A stretch of 64,000 nucleotides of DNA from Actinostola sp. cb2023 (GCA_033675265.1 JAUJYZ010001255.1:152665-216664); one strand, 5' to 3'; counted from the first letter of the stretch, positions 13,801-58,894 are shown. The notes: a model not told the origin generated them from the sequence alone. A program made the numbers and translations.

Positions 13801-15349
13801 ACGATCGAGAAGTCATTTATAGGCGAATGATGAAATGACCTTTTATCACGAACTACTACCAAGCAATAAAACACCAGCGAATTGCTTCACACCTTTCGCA
13901 CATTAAATCACTCTTCAGTAACTGGTGTGTGTTTGTCCACCCATAGACTACTATTTATTACAGGTCATACAATTGTTCTAGCTTTACATATTTTTTGCTT
14001 GGACCAACGGGTCGACAGCGAAGACCTAGAAAATGATTCTTTACCTGGAGCTATCGACGCTCGGTTATCAATCGGTTTAGCGAACTGTTGAGGACCCATA
14101 CTTATGAATGTTGTCACAGAGCGTTGTCAGTTTAGTTTATAGCCAAAGAAAGCTACCAGTTTCCTAAAGATCGCGCAAATACGCTAAGGCCTAAACAAAG
14201 GGGTTTCTGTCCGATCTGCTATGGGTTGTTTGCTGTCCAATGTTCAGACTAAGACCTCTCTTTTCATGGCCGTTTGATTGTTAGCACAGCTAAATCAATT
14301 TACGCAGAAAGAATTAAGTTCTCAACTTCTATTCTTGTCCGTCTTCTATTTGTTTTACATTGTATATTCCAGCGACCTTGTAGAAATTTCAGCATTGTGT
14401 CGGACTCGTTCATCTTGCTTGAAGACCATCATGCTATATTTCGCCTGTCGATACACTTGGCTGCACTGAGCAGCCTCGACGACGATGAATCTTTTGTGTT
14501 GTACGCGGATTTAGAGCACAGGGATATACTGGAGTCATTGTTTGGACCTCGTTGACCCAACATTAACAGATCTAAGCCAGGGATAACCACTGGGCTTGAA
14601 CTTATTTGGATAGAAACGTTGCGTGCGCCTCTTTTCATGAGCGCTAAAGAGAACAATCTCTGCCCAGCATGTGGTAAGAAACCGAAGAATAGCGATCGGA
14701 AAACAATAGCACAAACCTTTAGACGTTTGCATAGCTACAGGTATTCATAGAATTTCATTAGACATTTGTGCGCTATTCTGGTACATGTACAATATCGGTT
14801 GATCTTCTTCCCCTCGGCCAAGCACATCTCGAAAAGAGCATCGAGTCTTTTTTCGCTGCAAACTTTAAACAGGGAACTTTGTGTTGGCATATGGAGGCAT
14901 TCTTGGCGAGGATTTTGTGCTTATATTTGAAGATTTTATGATAAGATAGCAGTTTCGCCAAATCGTGTGTTTTGAGAGAAACAACTATCCAGTCAATTTC
15001 TTTTGTTTCTTGATTCCATTACATGATCTCTCCAAAAAAAAAGGGCCACAGACTTTGTTCTCACTGGACCTTTTTAAGTATCAGAAGCGATTTCCTGTCT
15101 GCAAAGACGTCAGGACTTTGCTTTCATTGATATAAATGTATACAACTGCCCACGAGATTAGTGTTTGATTCTCAGGGATTTTGTATTTCTTTACTGATGC
15201 CTGGACATAGAAGACACTAATGTGGACGGTCCTGCACGCAGAAGGAATTTTAAAACTATCTCTTTCTCTTGCAGGTCCACTTTTCCGAACAAGCGCAAGG
15301 CGGCTTGCCTCATCAACCTGAGGGAATCACTTCAACTGTAGGGAATTGA
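1168..15349 (+). CDS. isl: Islet-family LIM-homeodomain transcription factor (6 coding exons)
   Basis: Joined exons 1168-1213, 9776-9965, 10643-10905, 11745-12040, 12883-13053 and 15275-15349 give 1041 nt, that is 346 residues plus stop, almost the same length as vertebrate ISL1 (349). All junctions are GT-AG and in phase. Order of parts: short N-terminus, LIM1 from about residue 23, LIM2 from about 85, homeodomain about 182-241 with recognition helix [16 protein letters not shown], and a C-terminal segment ([12 protein letters not shown] and following) matching the Islet LIM-binding domain that contacts LHX3/4 LIM domains in vertebrates. LIM domains bind Ldb/CLIM cofactors; the homeodomain binds TAAT-type DNA. 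In animals Islet specifies neurons and endocrine or cardiac cells. Exons 2-6 are certain by similarity; exon 1 rests on splice phase only. I see no 3' UTR poly(A) signal I would trust. Confidence 0.93.
3181..3296. mobile_element. Short foldback (inverted-repeat) element
   Basis: The left arm (actctggtccca, then ctctgtcaaact) reappears as its reverse complement on the right (agtttgacagag, then tgggaccagagt), giving imperfect arms of about 45 nt around a short loop. MITE-like; no coding capacity. Target duplication not clear. Confidence 0.6.
4262..4640. mobile_element. Possible foldback element with ttcccagga repeats
   Basis: The ends are inverted: aggaggggttagtgg on the left and ccattaacccctcct on the right. 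The interior has several copies of ttcccaggag/a. Arms are diverged, so this is a weaker MITE call. Confidence 0.4.
5687..5990. repeat. Retroelement-like fragment with (AAT)n and (TA)n runs
   Basis: An (AAT)n run is followed by an AGCGCTATT / ATAGCGCT module and the motif CTGACGA-GGCC-gaat-GGCC-GAAACG near 5802-5830, then TA-rich sequence. The AGCGC module next to (AAT)n recurs near 7785-7935, 34300-34385 and 38482-38560, so this is a dispersed family. Confidence 0.45.
7185..7460. mobile_element. Foldback MITE, family A (apex TCGCCtaaaGGC)
   Basis: Near-perfect arms lie at 7319-7384 and 7387-7453 (ttattagtcgg ... ccgactaataa). The upstream 130 bases (ccaatcagcgtgcgagaaa, then gcgcgcgctcg) resemble the flank of the hairpin at 27467-27602, and both copies end taataacctctat. 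Same non-autonomous family; no open reading frame. Confidence 0.65.
7458..7540. repeat. (ATT)n microsatellite
   Basis: Two ATT runs separated by tatattattttaaaaaaa, directly after the family A hairpin. Confidence 0.9.
7700..7940. repeat. AT-rich repeat with (AAT)n and AGCGC module
   Basis: It contains ataataataataata and attattattatt blocks followed by tcaatagcgctttacaat, the same module seen near 5730. Confidence 0.5.
9776..9965 (+). CDS. isl: Islet exon 2: LIM domain 1
   Basis: Acceptor ttcttgcag at 9775 and donor G|GTGAGT after 9965. It encodes [16 protein letters not shown] and continues through [11 protein letters not shown] to CKRDY, so all eight zinc ligands of LIM1 are present. Very close to vertebrate ISL1. 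Confidence 0.95.
10643..10905 (+). CDS. isl: Islet exon 3: LIM domain 2
   Basis: Acceptor cag|GTTGTTCGG; donor G|GTAAGT after 10905 (phase 1). It encodes CAKC, the Islet signature [26 protein letters not shown] and GLFCKEDH: a full second LIM domain plus a Thr/Ala/Gln-rich linker. Confidence 0.95.
11745..12040 (+). CDS. isl: Islet exon 4: homeodomain
   Basis: Acceptor tttcag at 11744, donor CAG|GTACGA after 12040 (phase 0). It holds the whole homeodomain, including [16 protein letters not shown] and [18 protein letters not shown], with Q50 and N51 of the recognition helix. Nearly identical to bilaterian Islet through the domain. Confidence 0.95.
12883..13053 (+). CDS. isl: Islet exon 5: Pro-rich linker and LIM-binding domain
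   Basis: 57 whole codons between ccacag and CTG|GTAAGG. A Pro/Met/Asn-rich linker is followed by [19 protein letters not shown] and GAFQQL, which aligns with the C-terminal Islet segment that binds LHX3/LHX4 LIM domains in vertebrates. Confidence 0.9.
15275..15349 (+). CDS. isl: Islet exon 6: C-terminus and stop
   Basis: Acceptor cttgcag at 15274. It encodes [14 protein letters not shown] and ends TSTVGN with TGA at 15347-15349. VHFSEQ aligns with VNFSEG of ISL1, closing the LIM-binding domain. The tail is much shorter than the Ser-rich tail of vertebrate ISL1. Confidence 0.85.
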   Translation, partial: VHFSEQAQGGLPHQPEGITSTVGN

Positions 15350-18300
15350 TGTTTAGCAATGAAATTCAACTTATCGTACATCGTACAAAAAGGTGCTTTT
15401 TAAGTATTTTACGCACAAGAAGGATGAACAGAAAGGACAGGCTCTTCGTGTCGGAAAAGTTTCGGAAAACGACAAGGACATTACCGAAAAGTGCAAAGGA
15501 CAAAATGTAAAGAAATCTGAATTTACGAGGAACATCTTCTACAGAGAACTGTATTATTGATTAAGATGAGATATTTTATTGTCAACGGAGGCTGTAAGTC
15601 TACTGCAGTAGACAAAAAATTCTGTACCAAGTTTGTACATATTATTCACATATATTATACTGTCAATATTCCTCAAAATGAACCGCATTATTTCTATTAA
15701 ACCTACCCGTGACAGGATTCAATTATTTTTGTTTTCCTTCATAGTCGATTTATTTTAATAGTTATTGTGTATCCGCATTTTATTAAATCATACTCAGTGT
15801 GCCCTTAAGCTATCAAAACGATCTTTAAATCAGATCTGTAGGCAAATGTTGAGATTTCGTGAAGTTCAATATATGTGGCAGTTAATGCTGAATGCAAACA
15901 ATGAAAACTTGCAATATGGTGGTCAGTGATTTTGCTCAAAACAACGGCATTGCCTTAAGGGTTACACAGTTATGGTATTTTCTTCCGTTATAGATTTTAA
16001 TATCTTTGATTGGTATTAATATTTGCTTAAGTTTTTTTACTTTTTAGAGAACAAACAACACGATTTTTCTCTGCCCGTGGGTCAAAAGTATTTTCCTCTC
16101 GTTATTTTTGGCCCCTTGTCAAACACATCTAATTTACAACAACCTTCCCGGCCCCAGCCATTGAATGTATAACACACAACAGAATGCAAAGAATGTCCTT
16201 GATCATTTGTCCTTCATAGAATATTATTTGTACACTGTTCGTTAGATTATTGTTCGTCTTACGATTTCGTTTAAGATAGATACGGTGGTCGATCTACCAT
16301 CACATGCCCTGCTTGGCTACGATTTGTGTTCCTACGACTCTTCGGTGCCACCATGACAATGGCTGTCACCTGTTAGACGAACGTTTCCTTAAGTGACAGT
16401 GTCGACTCCGCCTTGCTTGCCTCGGTTCTGTCAGTCTAAGATATTTCGGTTCGTTGAAGATTCAGACGATAATGATTACCAATGAATTACTGTATTCTAA
16501 CAACTATATCCATCCACGGACGTATATTAGCCCAAGGCCTGGAACTTCTAAACAATATCTTATCGTTTCCGACCGCAAGTTCTTCAATGGCTGAGGCGGG
16601 AATTTTTCGCGATTATCGGTGATTTTATCTTCGTTTTGCATCCTTTTCTCACTATCTTGTTAGGCGCTGAATATTCTCACAAAATGAGAAAAAAATGGGA
16701 ATATTTTGTTGGTACCTAACTCAAGAGCTTGCAAGTGCAGGTGGTGCTTGTTCTAATCGTTGAAAAGCATTCTCTAAGAGTGGAATGTAAGAATCTACCA
16801 TTGGGAAGACGTGATTCGAGACCTGTCGAGCCAATATGAAAGCTTGTCAACCAACATTTCAAATTGAGACGTTCGCTGTTTCTTTATGCCCCAAAATCTT
16901 ACTTTTTATTGACATCGGGGCTTGGGGCTCCCACAATTGCTTTCATAGCTAATCTTGGCCGTGTCAGGCTAAGTTCACTTTCAATGAACTTGTTTTGTCC
17001 TAACAATCAAACGTATGTTTTATTATACGCAAAGATATTGGCCCACCCAAGATAGTACAGATGGCGTGGCATCATGTGGGCGATATAGGCCTTCGTGCTT
17101 GCTGCCTTTGTGCTGATTACACCTCTTCCAAAACATCCTTTCATCAATGGATCCACCTCCCCTTTCCTTGCACCTTTTCTACGTAGAAAAGATGTATACA
17201 TTTGCTGAAGTTAATTTGAAATGGCCCAAGGGGATGGATGGAAAGTGTGCGTAGTCAAAGTGATCCCAACCACGCCACAAACTGGAACCTCAAACTATTT
17301 TAGGATTCCATCTGCTGTGTGCCTTTGCAATGGCGGCCAGTCCATTCAAAATTCTTGTGCTATATACCATTCGATTTCTATTCTCTTGGTAGCAGCCCTG
17401 TATCTAAAATTAGGATTTGACCTTTGGACTTTAAAATCAATTTCCTTTTATTCAAAAGACGAATTGATCCACCTGAAAAAATGACCTCCACATATACATT
17501 TTCGTAATTTGAATATTGTAATTTGTGCCGTCAAAGGGGCACTTGAGTAGGAGCAGCATGGTTTGAGAATCGTGTCATTCATTGACTGATTGTACGTTTG
17601 ACTAGATTTGGTTCGCCGTGATTTCATGAGAAGTTCAAAACAAAAGGAAGTAATCTGCATTCCATGTTCATTTTTATTCTCAATGATGAGATTCACTTAT
17701 CAATTATCCCTTCTCTTTTACAACAGAGTTTGTATTTGGACGAAATCAGTCAACAGGAGGAATAAACTGGAGCTATTTTATTACATCTGGAAGGAACGGC
17801 TTATCTTCGTTTCCGTATCTAAGGCCATGCCACTCTAGAACTATTTGCAAACTATCATTGAAGAGCAACATGTTCTATTCCTGAATTTATTATCCCTCGT
17901 CTTTCGGATTATTTATATTTTCGTTTTATTTCAGTTGCATCTTTTTCTCGATGTTACTGAAAGCCAAAGTCAGTAATCGTTAGAATGCAATGTGTCGAAA
18001 TTTCACTCAAATTCGGGAATTCTTTTCGCTTGAATTTATTTTTGCTGACTCAAAAGAAAGTCTACTGATCAGAAGAGGCTATTATCGGGCAATTTCTTCT
18101 CTTTTTAAATCTCCTTTATTGATTTAAGCTGCGTTCTAAAAGGCTTTCATTCCTGCTATGATATATTAGATCATCTCATCTGATGTCATTCTTGAAGGGT
18201 TACGTCGCTTTTGAAGTTTCCCTCAGCAAGCATTGAAAATAAATATGAAAAGAAATTGATTCGGTGTTTGTTCCGTCATTGTCTGGGTTGTGTTTGCATG

Positions 18301-21300
18301 TCATAAGCCGTTGCTGCCGAAAGGCAAGCAAGAAATTGCAGGTTCTCGGTGCTATTTTCGCGCTCGCATATTTGTTTTGCGTAAGTGCATATGTTCTTTG
18401 GCGAGGCAGTATTCCCGAAACCAAGTCACGTCAGTTGACCAGAGTTGATATTTGAAAAGACTAATCAAATTAGTTCAGAACCCATTTTGTTCGTAATGGC
18501 GCCGTTGGCATTTTATCTTGCCTGGCAATTGATCCTTGAAGTGCATGCAAAGATATTGAGTCCGTTCAAGCCCGCTGCTCAATTGCTTTTTTTGTACTTT
18601 CTATTTTATTTGCTTTTTTGTCAACCGTGGGGCACTTCACAATCGTTCACCATGGTGCTTTCACGTCAGTTGATGCTCTTAATCAGGCCAGTTTGTTGAG
18701 GCGAAGAATTTGTTTTGATTCCGACTGATAGCATGAAGCTGTGATCTGAATAGAAGTTTGGTAACAGTTCGGCCACATGTAAACCACACAAACTGATTTA
18801 CAGCACAATTCATTGAAAACCGCGAGATACTTCAAAAAGGCAAGCTACCCGGTATCTGTCTTGTCGACTGTATATTATAGGATCATGAGGTTTACCATGC
18901 AAAGCCTTACGGCTCTTTTAATTTCGTTTTGTTAGGCATTTACGTCTTTAGATTTGCTATTTGCAAAGGGATGTTGATGTCAACATTGTTTTTCCTACAA
19001 TTATCGCTAAAACACGATATATGACTAGTAGTTATCCGATTAGTGCGAAGCTGTCACACTCGGTGTTCAACTCCTGCTTTCTAAATGCACCGTTAGTTTT
19101 GTCAACAGTTTTATAAAATTAAGTTGAGTATCCTGGCCACTTTCACTTCAAAACCGTGAGACTAGTTTCGCAGGATTTGGATGTACGCTTTAATGCGTTA
19201 ATTGGAATAAGAGATGATTTCTTCCGACATTCTTTCCTGACAAAATCCCGCCATGGCCTATGGACTTCCTACAAACTCGAGTCAAATTTGACTTCAGTAT
19301 TTTTCGGGCCAGTTTCAATCTTTGCCAGAATTAAGGAAGAAAAAAGAAAATCATTGGACAAAACTGCTTAAGAACCAATGGATTTTGGAGTAAGATCATT
19401 TCGTAACGTTGTAATAATACGACAAACAAACGTACGCGGTTTCACAATGAGACTGACATTCTTAGTCACTATGCATTTGATTAAATTCACTATTTATCGC
19501 GTTACAACTTGAATTTTACGGTTTAATTCGCTCTGCAAATATACTACAGCAAATACCATTAGTTGTCCCCACAAATCTTTTACATCTGTGACCCGCTTCA
19601 TTTTTTCACGACGGAGTTTCTGAATATATGTTATGAAACGTCACCGCTGATATCTATCTATAGCACACTGAAACCATTTCATTTTGAAGAGGCTGACCGG
19701 GCCTGGAGATGTTGAAGAACACGACTATCGAATATTTAGGTCAATGTAGGGCAGATAAAGAATATCAAAGGCTCAAAATAATTTGAAGCTTGGAAAGAGT
19801 GAGAAACTGGTGGGAACTGGAACAAGTGCTGGAAATATGTGGTTTATGTATTTATTCATTTATACATCTTTTTTTCTACTGGTTAAAATCAGTTTTTAGG
19901 GTTGCTTGAAGTCGGTCAGGAGGTTATTGTGGTATGTTTTGCGTTTGAGTTAGTTTATGAAAGGTCTAACTGAATTACTGAAAGGTAGTGAATTATGAAA
20001 TTAAGTACTGAAAACAATGGCCTAACAAATTCAACATGGTAACTTGGTAAGGAGATACATGGCGAAAATTTTAGCGAAAATTTGAAATAAATACAGTTGC
20101 GTGACCTTTACCTGTGTTAATATTTTTCGCCTCGAAAGAATTAACTCCTCAACTGGGATAAAACCCCACGAACTGCCGCTTTTAAGGTAGCCTCCTTACT
20201 GGGAAGACTGATGGCTGCATGGACCCAGTTCCTACTTTAATTATGAATTATGTTTGCCATGTTGGTGAAAAGTACTGACAGTCAGACAGTCATGTAACAC
20301 TGGATTGCTATCCATAATTGATAAACTATTGGTTTTAGATCTGTTTTTAAAATTTGGTAACTGAAAATTTCTAATAATGTCTCGGAAAACAAAATAATCA
20401 TTCAAGATTGTGTAAGAATTCAGGGCAAAATTGGATACTAAATAAATATGGCATGAAAATACGCGCAACTGACAGTCTACCGTTCGTCTATAGCAACAAA
20501 TATGTGAACGACGTCAACCCTGCTGAGGCAGAATTCAGTTTGAATCCGTCTGAAACACCAGTGTTTATCCGATCGACTCTCGTTTGTTCGGAGGTGTTGA
20601 AAGTGTTTTAAAGGCGTGAAACAGTGATAGTATCGACACGCCGCCAGAAGAGTCGAAAATTTGATATTTAATCTACAGAAATGTCGTATTTTAGTTTTTA
20701 TCTTTTTATTTTGTAATTACTGATGTCATTACGAGGCACGCCCTGATAAACTTGGGCGCACAACCGGCAACGGCTTGATAACATCAAAAGTCATATGTAG
20801 TGTAACATCAGAGCTGATTCCGGCGGTTCAACATAAAAATGTGTAACTCTTTCAAACATTTTCCACTGTGTTACAGTTGTTCTTATCAATGTCCGATTGT
20901 GAACACCTCTAGTGCTGGGGCCCCGGCCCTCCAACGACGTCGGCTGTTCGCTTATCACGCCGTTTCCCGGTCAACAACTCAGTTCGAGAAACTTAGTAAG
21001 ATGAAGAATGTCAATAACTTTATTCACCAAACTTATGATCACTATATTTAAGAAAACAAAGATTGAGTAAATGTCACTCGCAAAAAAGGTATTATTTTAT
21101 CAGTAGCTTCTCCAAGCAAGATTAGCAAATGTTCTTAATTGTTTACAGCAAGGGGGCCACTTTTTGGCAAACATGAAATTCAAGAAAGGCTGATACTACG
21201 TAGAAATAAAAAGCTTAACACAACACCAACATGATAGAGCAAGAGAGAGCCAGGATAGGCAACCGTAGACAGCTGTTTCGTTCTTTTGGAACTCGTCAGT

Positions 21301-21308
21301 ACGGTGTA

Positions 21309-21475
21309 GCGAAAAGGGTGCCAAATTTTCGCTTTGTATGGGAACTGGTACACGCGCGACTCTGCATATTTTATATTGGGTCACTTTTTGGCACTTTTGG
21401 CGCGAAAAGGGTGCCAATTTTTCGCTTTGTATGGGAACTGGTACACGCGCGACTCTGCATATTTTATATTGGCCT
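21309..21475 (+). repeat. 93-bp tandem duplication
   Basis: gcgaaaagggtgccaa begins at 21309 and again at 21402. About 73 bases after each start are nearly identical (ggaactggtacacgcgcga, then catattttatattgg). Both copies read open in one frame, but the peptide is unrecognised. Confidence 0.85.
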
Positions 21476-22754
21476 AAATAACAAATCTCCAGTTAAGACT
21501 AAGCCAAACGGCATGTAGGTGATTTAGATCGATGGTGATAGCAAAGGCGCGACAATAAGCGATACCATGCATGGAACCGGATGGCTATTTTGAGTTCAAG
21601 CTCATATAGACTGAATATAAATAACGAGGTCTATCAACGAGTTTGTAGATAAAAAAGGATTGAAAGTCTATCTAAACTTTGTGGTGACATTTTGGTTCCG
21701 ATGGTGAGAAGAGATTGGGAAAGGGCGATAAGAACAATTCCCAATACCACCCAAGGCGATCTTACGTAAATAAGGAATGATTTTCTAGGTATGTACATCA
21801 ATTGTCTTCAAAATGACACAGGAACTAGAGCCACATGGCACTACCCTTACAAAAACATTCCCGGTTTGAAATAGGGCTTTCGGCTCACGTTCTATTTACA
21901 ATGTAAACATGGCTGGCGGCAAGCGCGTCGGGTTTCGTATTGTCCATTCTTTTGCTTGTTTGCACTTTTCTTTTGTACTGCGTGGGAAAGGCTGGGAAAG
22001 TTTGTGAAGAACGCATGATATTTCGTTTGGGAAGGGCTCGTTACCACGGAAACTATAGCTATAGATATTCATTCTTAGCATATTTTGATGACAAATTGAC
22101 TGAAGACGATTCCCGCACAGAGTAAAACCCGAAACTTAGATGTGCTTAAAATAATTACCCTTTAAAAGGTTACTGGCCTCTCGGAGATTAGATCTGTGTC
22201 CATGTTGTACCTGATCGGCTATTCTGGCAACATATACTTTAGGCCGCGAGCAAACGTAATACAATTTTCGGATCGCGCAATTCAAACAAAGTATAAACGC
22301 TTTAAATTCTTTATGAAAATTCTTGTGTTGCCTACGCCCTAATTTATTACTCGACTAGAGGCTTTGTAGTGAGCTTATACGCGCGATTCGCTGTGCAAGA
22401 CCGGCGTCCGTGCAAATTGTCCCACGGATCTTAGTTCTTCACCATTGTACAAATGTTTTCTCATACTTGCTTTTATATAGTGTTTGCTAGGAAAGCCTTT
22501 AGTGTGCGAAAATTGATAAGCAAACATTCACATAGGAAGTGTAATTATTATACAATGGTCTGTTAATGAAGACAATGGACATTACCGCTGTGAATGAAAT
22601 AGATACGGTCTCATAGTTGCACGACATTCTGCACTGTAATTCTAGTCTGTTGCCAATAATCCCTTGTCTATGAATGGAGCTTTGCACCAAAACTGATTCC
22701 ATCGGCCGCCTCGAAAATACCCAGGGGCGGAGAGGGGCCGGATGGACGAGAGAA

Positions 22755-22875
22755 AAGGATATGCTTCTCGTTTTACTTCCCTCCCTTCCTTCTCTTTTTT
22801 CTTCCCTTCCCTCTTCTTCTATTTTCTTCCCACCGCCTCTCCTACCTTTTCTGGCTCCCGTCCACCTCCCCCTCG
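22755..22875. repeat. Pyrimidine-rich low-complexity tract
   Basis: A C/T-rich block (ccctcccttccttctc, then cttcccttccctcttc). Open frames across it on both strands are compositional. Confidence 0.8.
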
Positions 22876-23157
22876 GTCCACTGAGTAGCCCCACGGACTT
22901 TAGATAGTGTTTGAGTGGCTGATGGGCTCCTGGTAGTATTAATATATAATACAATGTACTTATCGATTCAGTGAATAATCTAAAACTTGAATCTAGTGAG
23001 TACATTAGTCTACCAACACTCCGGCAGCGTACTGGTAGAACGCACAAAATGTGAATATTAAAATTATTGATACAGGCCAGTATTAACCCGGTGAACACCC
23101 ACTTAATACAGGGCCGGTGTCCGCTTATAGAGGTTTCTTTAGAACGTACTGTATGTA

Positions 23158-23430
23158 CTCGTTTAAGCGCCTCGGCGCCTATTATTTTTTGGGGGGGTTT
23201 GGATGCGGTGTTTATTCGGGGGCGGCGTTAATTCGATGGTACCCTGGGTACCAGAGGCCGAGAGGGCCCTGGCACCCAGGATAATTCGATGGCGGCGTTT
23301 ATTAACAAATCTGGTTAACATATTTATAAAATGTGATTACAAGCGCCGGTGCTTATTAATAATGTTGCTATCAGCTGAGCTGCGGCGCTTAATCGGGGGA
23401 GGCGTTTAATCGGGGCAGCGCTTAAACGAT
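23158..23430. mobile_element. Inverted-repeat element with GGCGtttaaTCGGGG internal units
   Basis: The ends are inverted: tcgtttaagcgcc on the left, agcgcttaaacga on the right. The interior has degenerate units of the form ggcggcgttta/taatTCGGGGg. It resembles the other foldbacks in this window whose interior repeats their own terminal sequence. Confidence 0.5.
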
Positions 23431-23716
23431 TAACTGACGATACTTCTTTTTTAGGGAAGAGGAGGGAGTTATGTCTCACAACATGCATAGAAGGTAGTCC
23501 ACTATTGGCTATATGAATAGAGTGTCGGTCAGGATATTATGGGCTCCTGGTGTCAGTGTAATAGGCCGGAGTCCACTTATAATACAGTAAAACAGTACAG
23601 ATTTCATAGTAGCTTGAACATGATGTGTGTGCGTCCGTGTGATAGTATCACAGACATCACACAAAATATATTTTCGTGCATCGTTTTTTTAGGATACAAA
23701 ACAAACTTCCGTTTAT

Positions 23717-24033
23717 GGACCTTTCCGTAGTTTCCCAGAATGCTTCATGATTCTGCGCGTGCAAGCGAGGTCAGGAGTAAAAAATATTTAGAATTGATCG
23801 TGTATTGAGGAAAATATGACTACTGTAACGAATCAAGAACAGAAGAAAAATATTTTCTTTGCTTGAGAATTTGCATCTATCTTTGTGATTCTTCTTACGC
23901 ACTTTAATTTAAAAGTCTAAGTTTTTTACTGAATTTCTTCATTCTCTCTTAATATTTTCGATCTATTTTTATCCCTGACCTCGCTTGCACGCGCAGAATC
24001 ATGAAGCATTCTGGGAAACTACGGAAAGTTCCA
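23717..24033. mobile_element. MITE with about 57-bp terminal inverted repeats
   Basis: The left arm runs from ctttccgtagtttcccag through attctgcgcgtgcaagcg to aggtcagg. The same sequence returns inverted at 23973-24033. The core is AT-rich and non-coding. It lies 250 bp upstream of the SCAPER start codon, so it may sit in the promoter. Confidence 0.8.
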
Positions 24034-24105
24034 TACAGCAAGTTATATTTGCCTGGGCTCCCTGTGGTAACACATGATAACGAGGCACAGGTTTCCAAGG
24101 TGAAA

Positions 24106-24117
24106 CAAAATGGCGGG
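24106..24117 (+). promoter_or_regulatory. YY1-like motif at the SCAPER 5' end
   Basis: CAAAATGGCGGG matches the AAnATGGCGG motif often found at transcription starts of broadly expressed animal genes. The embedded ATG opens only a 31-codon frame that stops before the SCAPER start, so it could act as an upstream reading frame. Promoter role is inference. Confidence 0.4.
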
Positions 24118-24279
24118 CTTTGAAAGTGTATTTGAACAACGTCAACACCAAAATAGAGCTAAAAACTCTCACAAACTTGACTACTTTCGCATCAAAACCG
24201 AGTAATCTTGTACAAGAGTGAATTTGTAGTTTGTCAGGGTTGCTTTAAGGTTTTAAAATTGTGGATTTTTGGCTTTCAA

Positions 24280-52485
<28,206 letters not shown>

Positions 52486-54013
52486 CATTAATTTATATTT
52501 GCAACATTGTAATGTATTCTTGCCCCTAGAGCTCCTATACACCCCCCGAGAAACCTCAAACATGTAACAAAAATGCATTTGAGATTCATATCATCGTTTA
52601 GCCAATCAGAATCGACCATTTCTTGGTGTTATATTTTTCCACTCCAGAATACAGTCGAACCTCTTCAAAACGGCCACCTCGGGACATCATATTGTAGCCG
52701 TTGTGTAGAGGTGTTCTTTGTGTAGATGTGGCCGTTGTGTAGAGGTGATCTTTGTGTAGATGTGGCCGTTGTGTAGAGGTAGTCTTTGTGTAGAGGTGGT
52801 CTTTGTGTAGATGTGGCCGTTGTGTAGAGGTGGCCGTTGTGTAGAGGTGGCCGTTGTGTAGAGGTAGTCTTTGTGTAGAGGTGGCCGTTGTGTAGAGGTG
52901 GCCGTTGTGTAGAGGTGGCCGTTGTGTAGAGGTGGCCGTTGTGTAGAGGTGGCCGTTGTGTAGAGGTGGCCGTTGTGTAGAGGTGGCCGTTGTGTAGAGG
53001 TGGCCGTTGTGTAGAGGTGGCCGTTGTATAGAGGTGGTCGTTGTGTAGAGGTGGCCGTTGTGTAGAGGTGGTCGTTGTGTAGAGGTGGCCGTTGTGTGGA
53101 GGTGGCCGTTGTGTGGATGTGACCGTTGTGTAGAGGTGGCCGTTGTGTAGAGATTTCAATAACAATAAATGTATGGGCTGACTGGCGACTTGTGACTGAA
53201 AAAAAAACTGGTAGAGGTGGCCATTGGTAGAGGTTCGACTGTGTAAAGTGGAGAACCAAGAGAATTAATGACAAATGCATCTGTATTAATTGGATATCCT
53301 GAGGAGGGAGTACCCGCTTTGTACAGGATTTCGCTTATCTAACCGGCACTAACCCTCTTGGGAATACAATGGCGATACTCCATAAAGGTCTCTGCTCGAA
53401 GGAATGATGGGAAGGGATGGGTATCATTGTAGATAGGGAAAGTGTAGTATAGTGTTACCATGGTTACATTGTTTATATTTATTTACATGAGTGAATTGAT
53501 ACTTGATAGTTATTTTCAGAACATTTTATACATGTATAGCATGTGCAGAAGGACTTTGTTATTGATAAAGCAGAGCTTGCAGAATAAATATGTCTTTTTG
53601 TAATTGTCCTCTGAGGAGTACGATTCTACCCTGGATGCCAGGGATTCCTATTTCACTCTCGGGATCTGGCGTATCGCGAAGCGAGGTAGTACGATTCAGA
53701 ATCGTCCCCGACTTCCAGGTTCAAGAGAGTCTGGGTGCTCCCTCGCCTCTCAGTGTGTTTAGAACCTTTATATGGAAGTAGGCTATACAAAAAGCTACCC
53801 TTGTGTTATTTTTTCCGCGGAGAAAGTCCATGCAAATATCCCTCTCCTCCCCCTCTCCTTCAGTTGTTCCTTCCCCTCCCTTCTTAGGCACGACTTTTGT
53901 TTCATCAAGCCAAGATATCCGTGACACGCACTTGAACTCGACACTTCTTCACTAAAGGTTCAATCTGCAAAACTTTGTCTGAGAACTCGAGGATCCATTG
54001 AAGTCGGTTGAAC
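52486..54013. other. Intergenic gap between SCAPER and alkaline phosphatase
   Basis: It contains the SCAPER 3' UTR, a foldback with a 17-bp array, and an unremarkable stretch before the phosphatase start codon. No gene seen. Confidence 0.6.
52652..53241. mobile_element. pogo/Tigger-like foldback with a 17-bp array
   Basis: Inverted ends CAGTCGAACCTCTTCAAAAC and TAGAGGTTCGACTG, TA before the left end and a changed TG after the right. The interior has about 25 copies of GTAGAGGTGGCCGTTGT (17 bp) with GTC and GATC variants. No transposase. Confidence 0.8.
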
Positions 54014-58846
<4,833 letters not shown>

Positions 58847-58894
58847 GTAAGTCTTGATATCATTCATATATCCTTGGACCTTTTTACAATAACA

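Larger units (their letters stand above)
15350..23157. other. Intergenic region between Islet and SCAPER
   Basis: No gene is supported. The first few hundred bases should hold the Islet 3' UTR. Open frames here are short, lack recognisable motifs and have no convincing splice partners. The distinct features are a 93-bp duplication near 21309 and a pyrimidine-rich tract near 22760. Confidence 0.5.

Noticed and set aside
18445..18699. 84-residue hydrophobic frame in the intergenic region
   Set aside because: No ATG at its stated first codon, no family resemblance, and AT-rich DNA readily gives Leu/Phe-rich frames.
22499..23098. 199-residue minus-strand frame
   Set aside because: Crosses the pyrimidine-rich tract; no recognisable motif, low-complexity middle, no splice partners.
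52665..53280. Minus-strand frames of 166 and 197 residues with a TSTQRPPLHNGHLY-like period
   Set aside because: A 17-bp repeat read over three units gives a 17-residue period; this is the foldback array, not a repeat protein.
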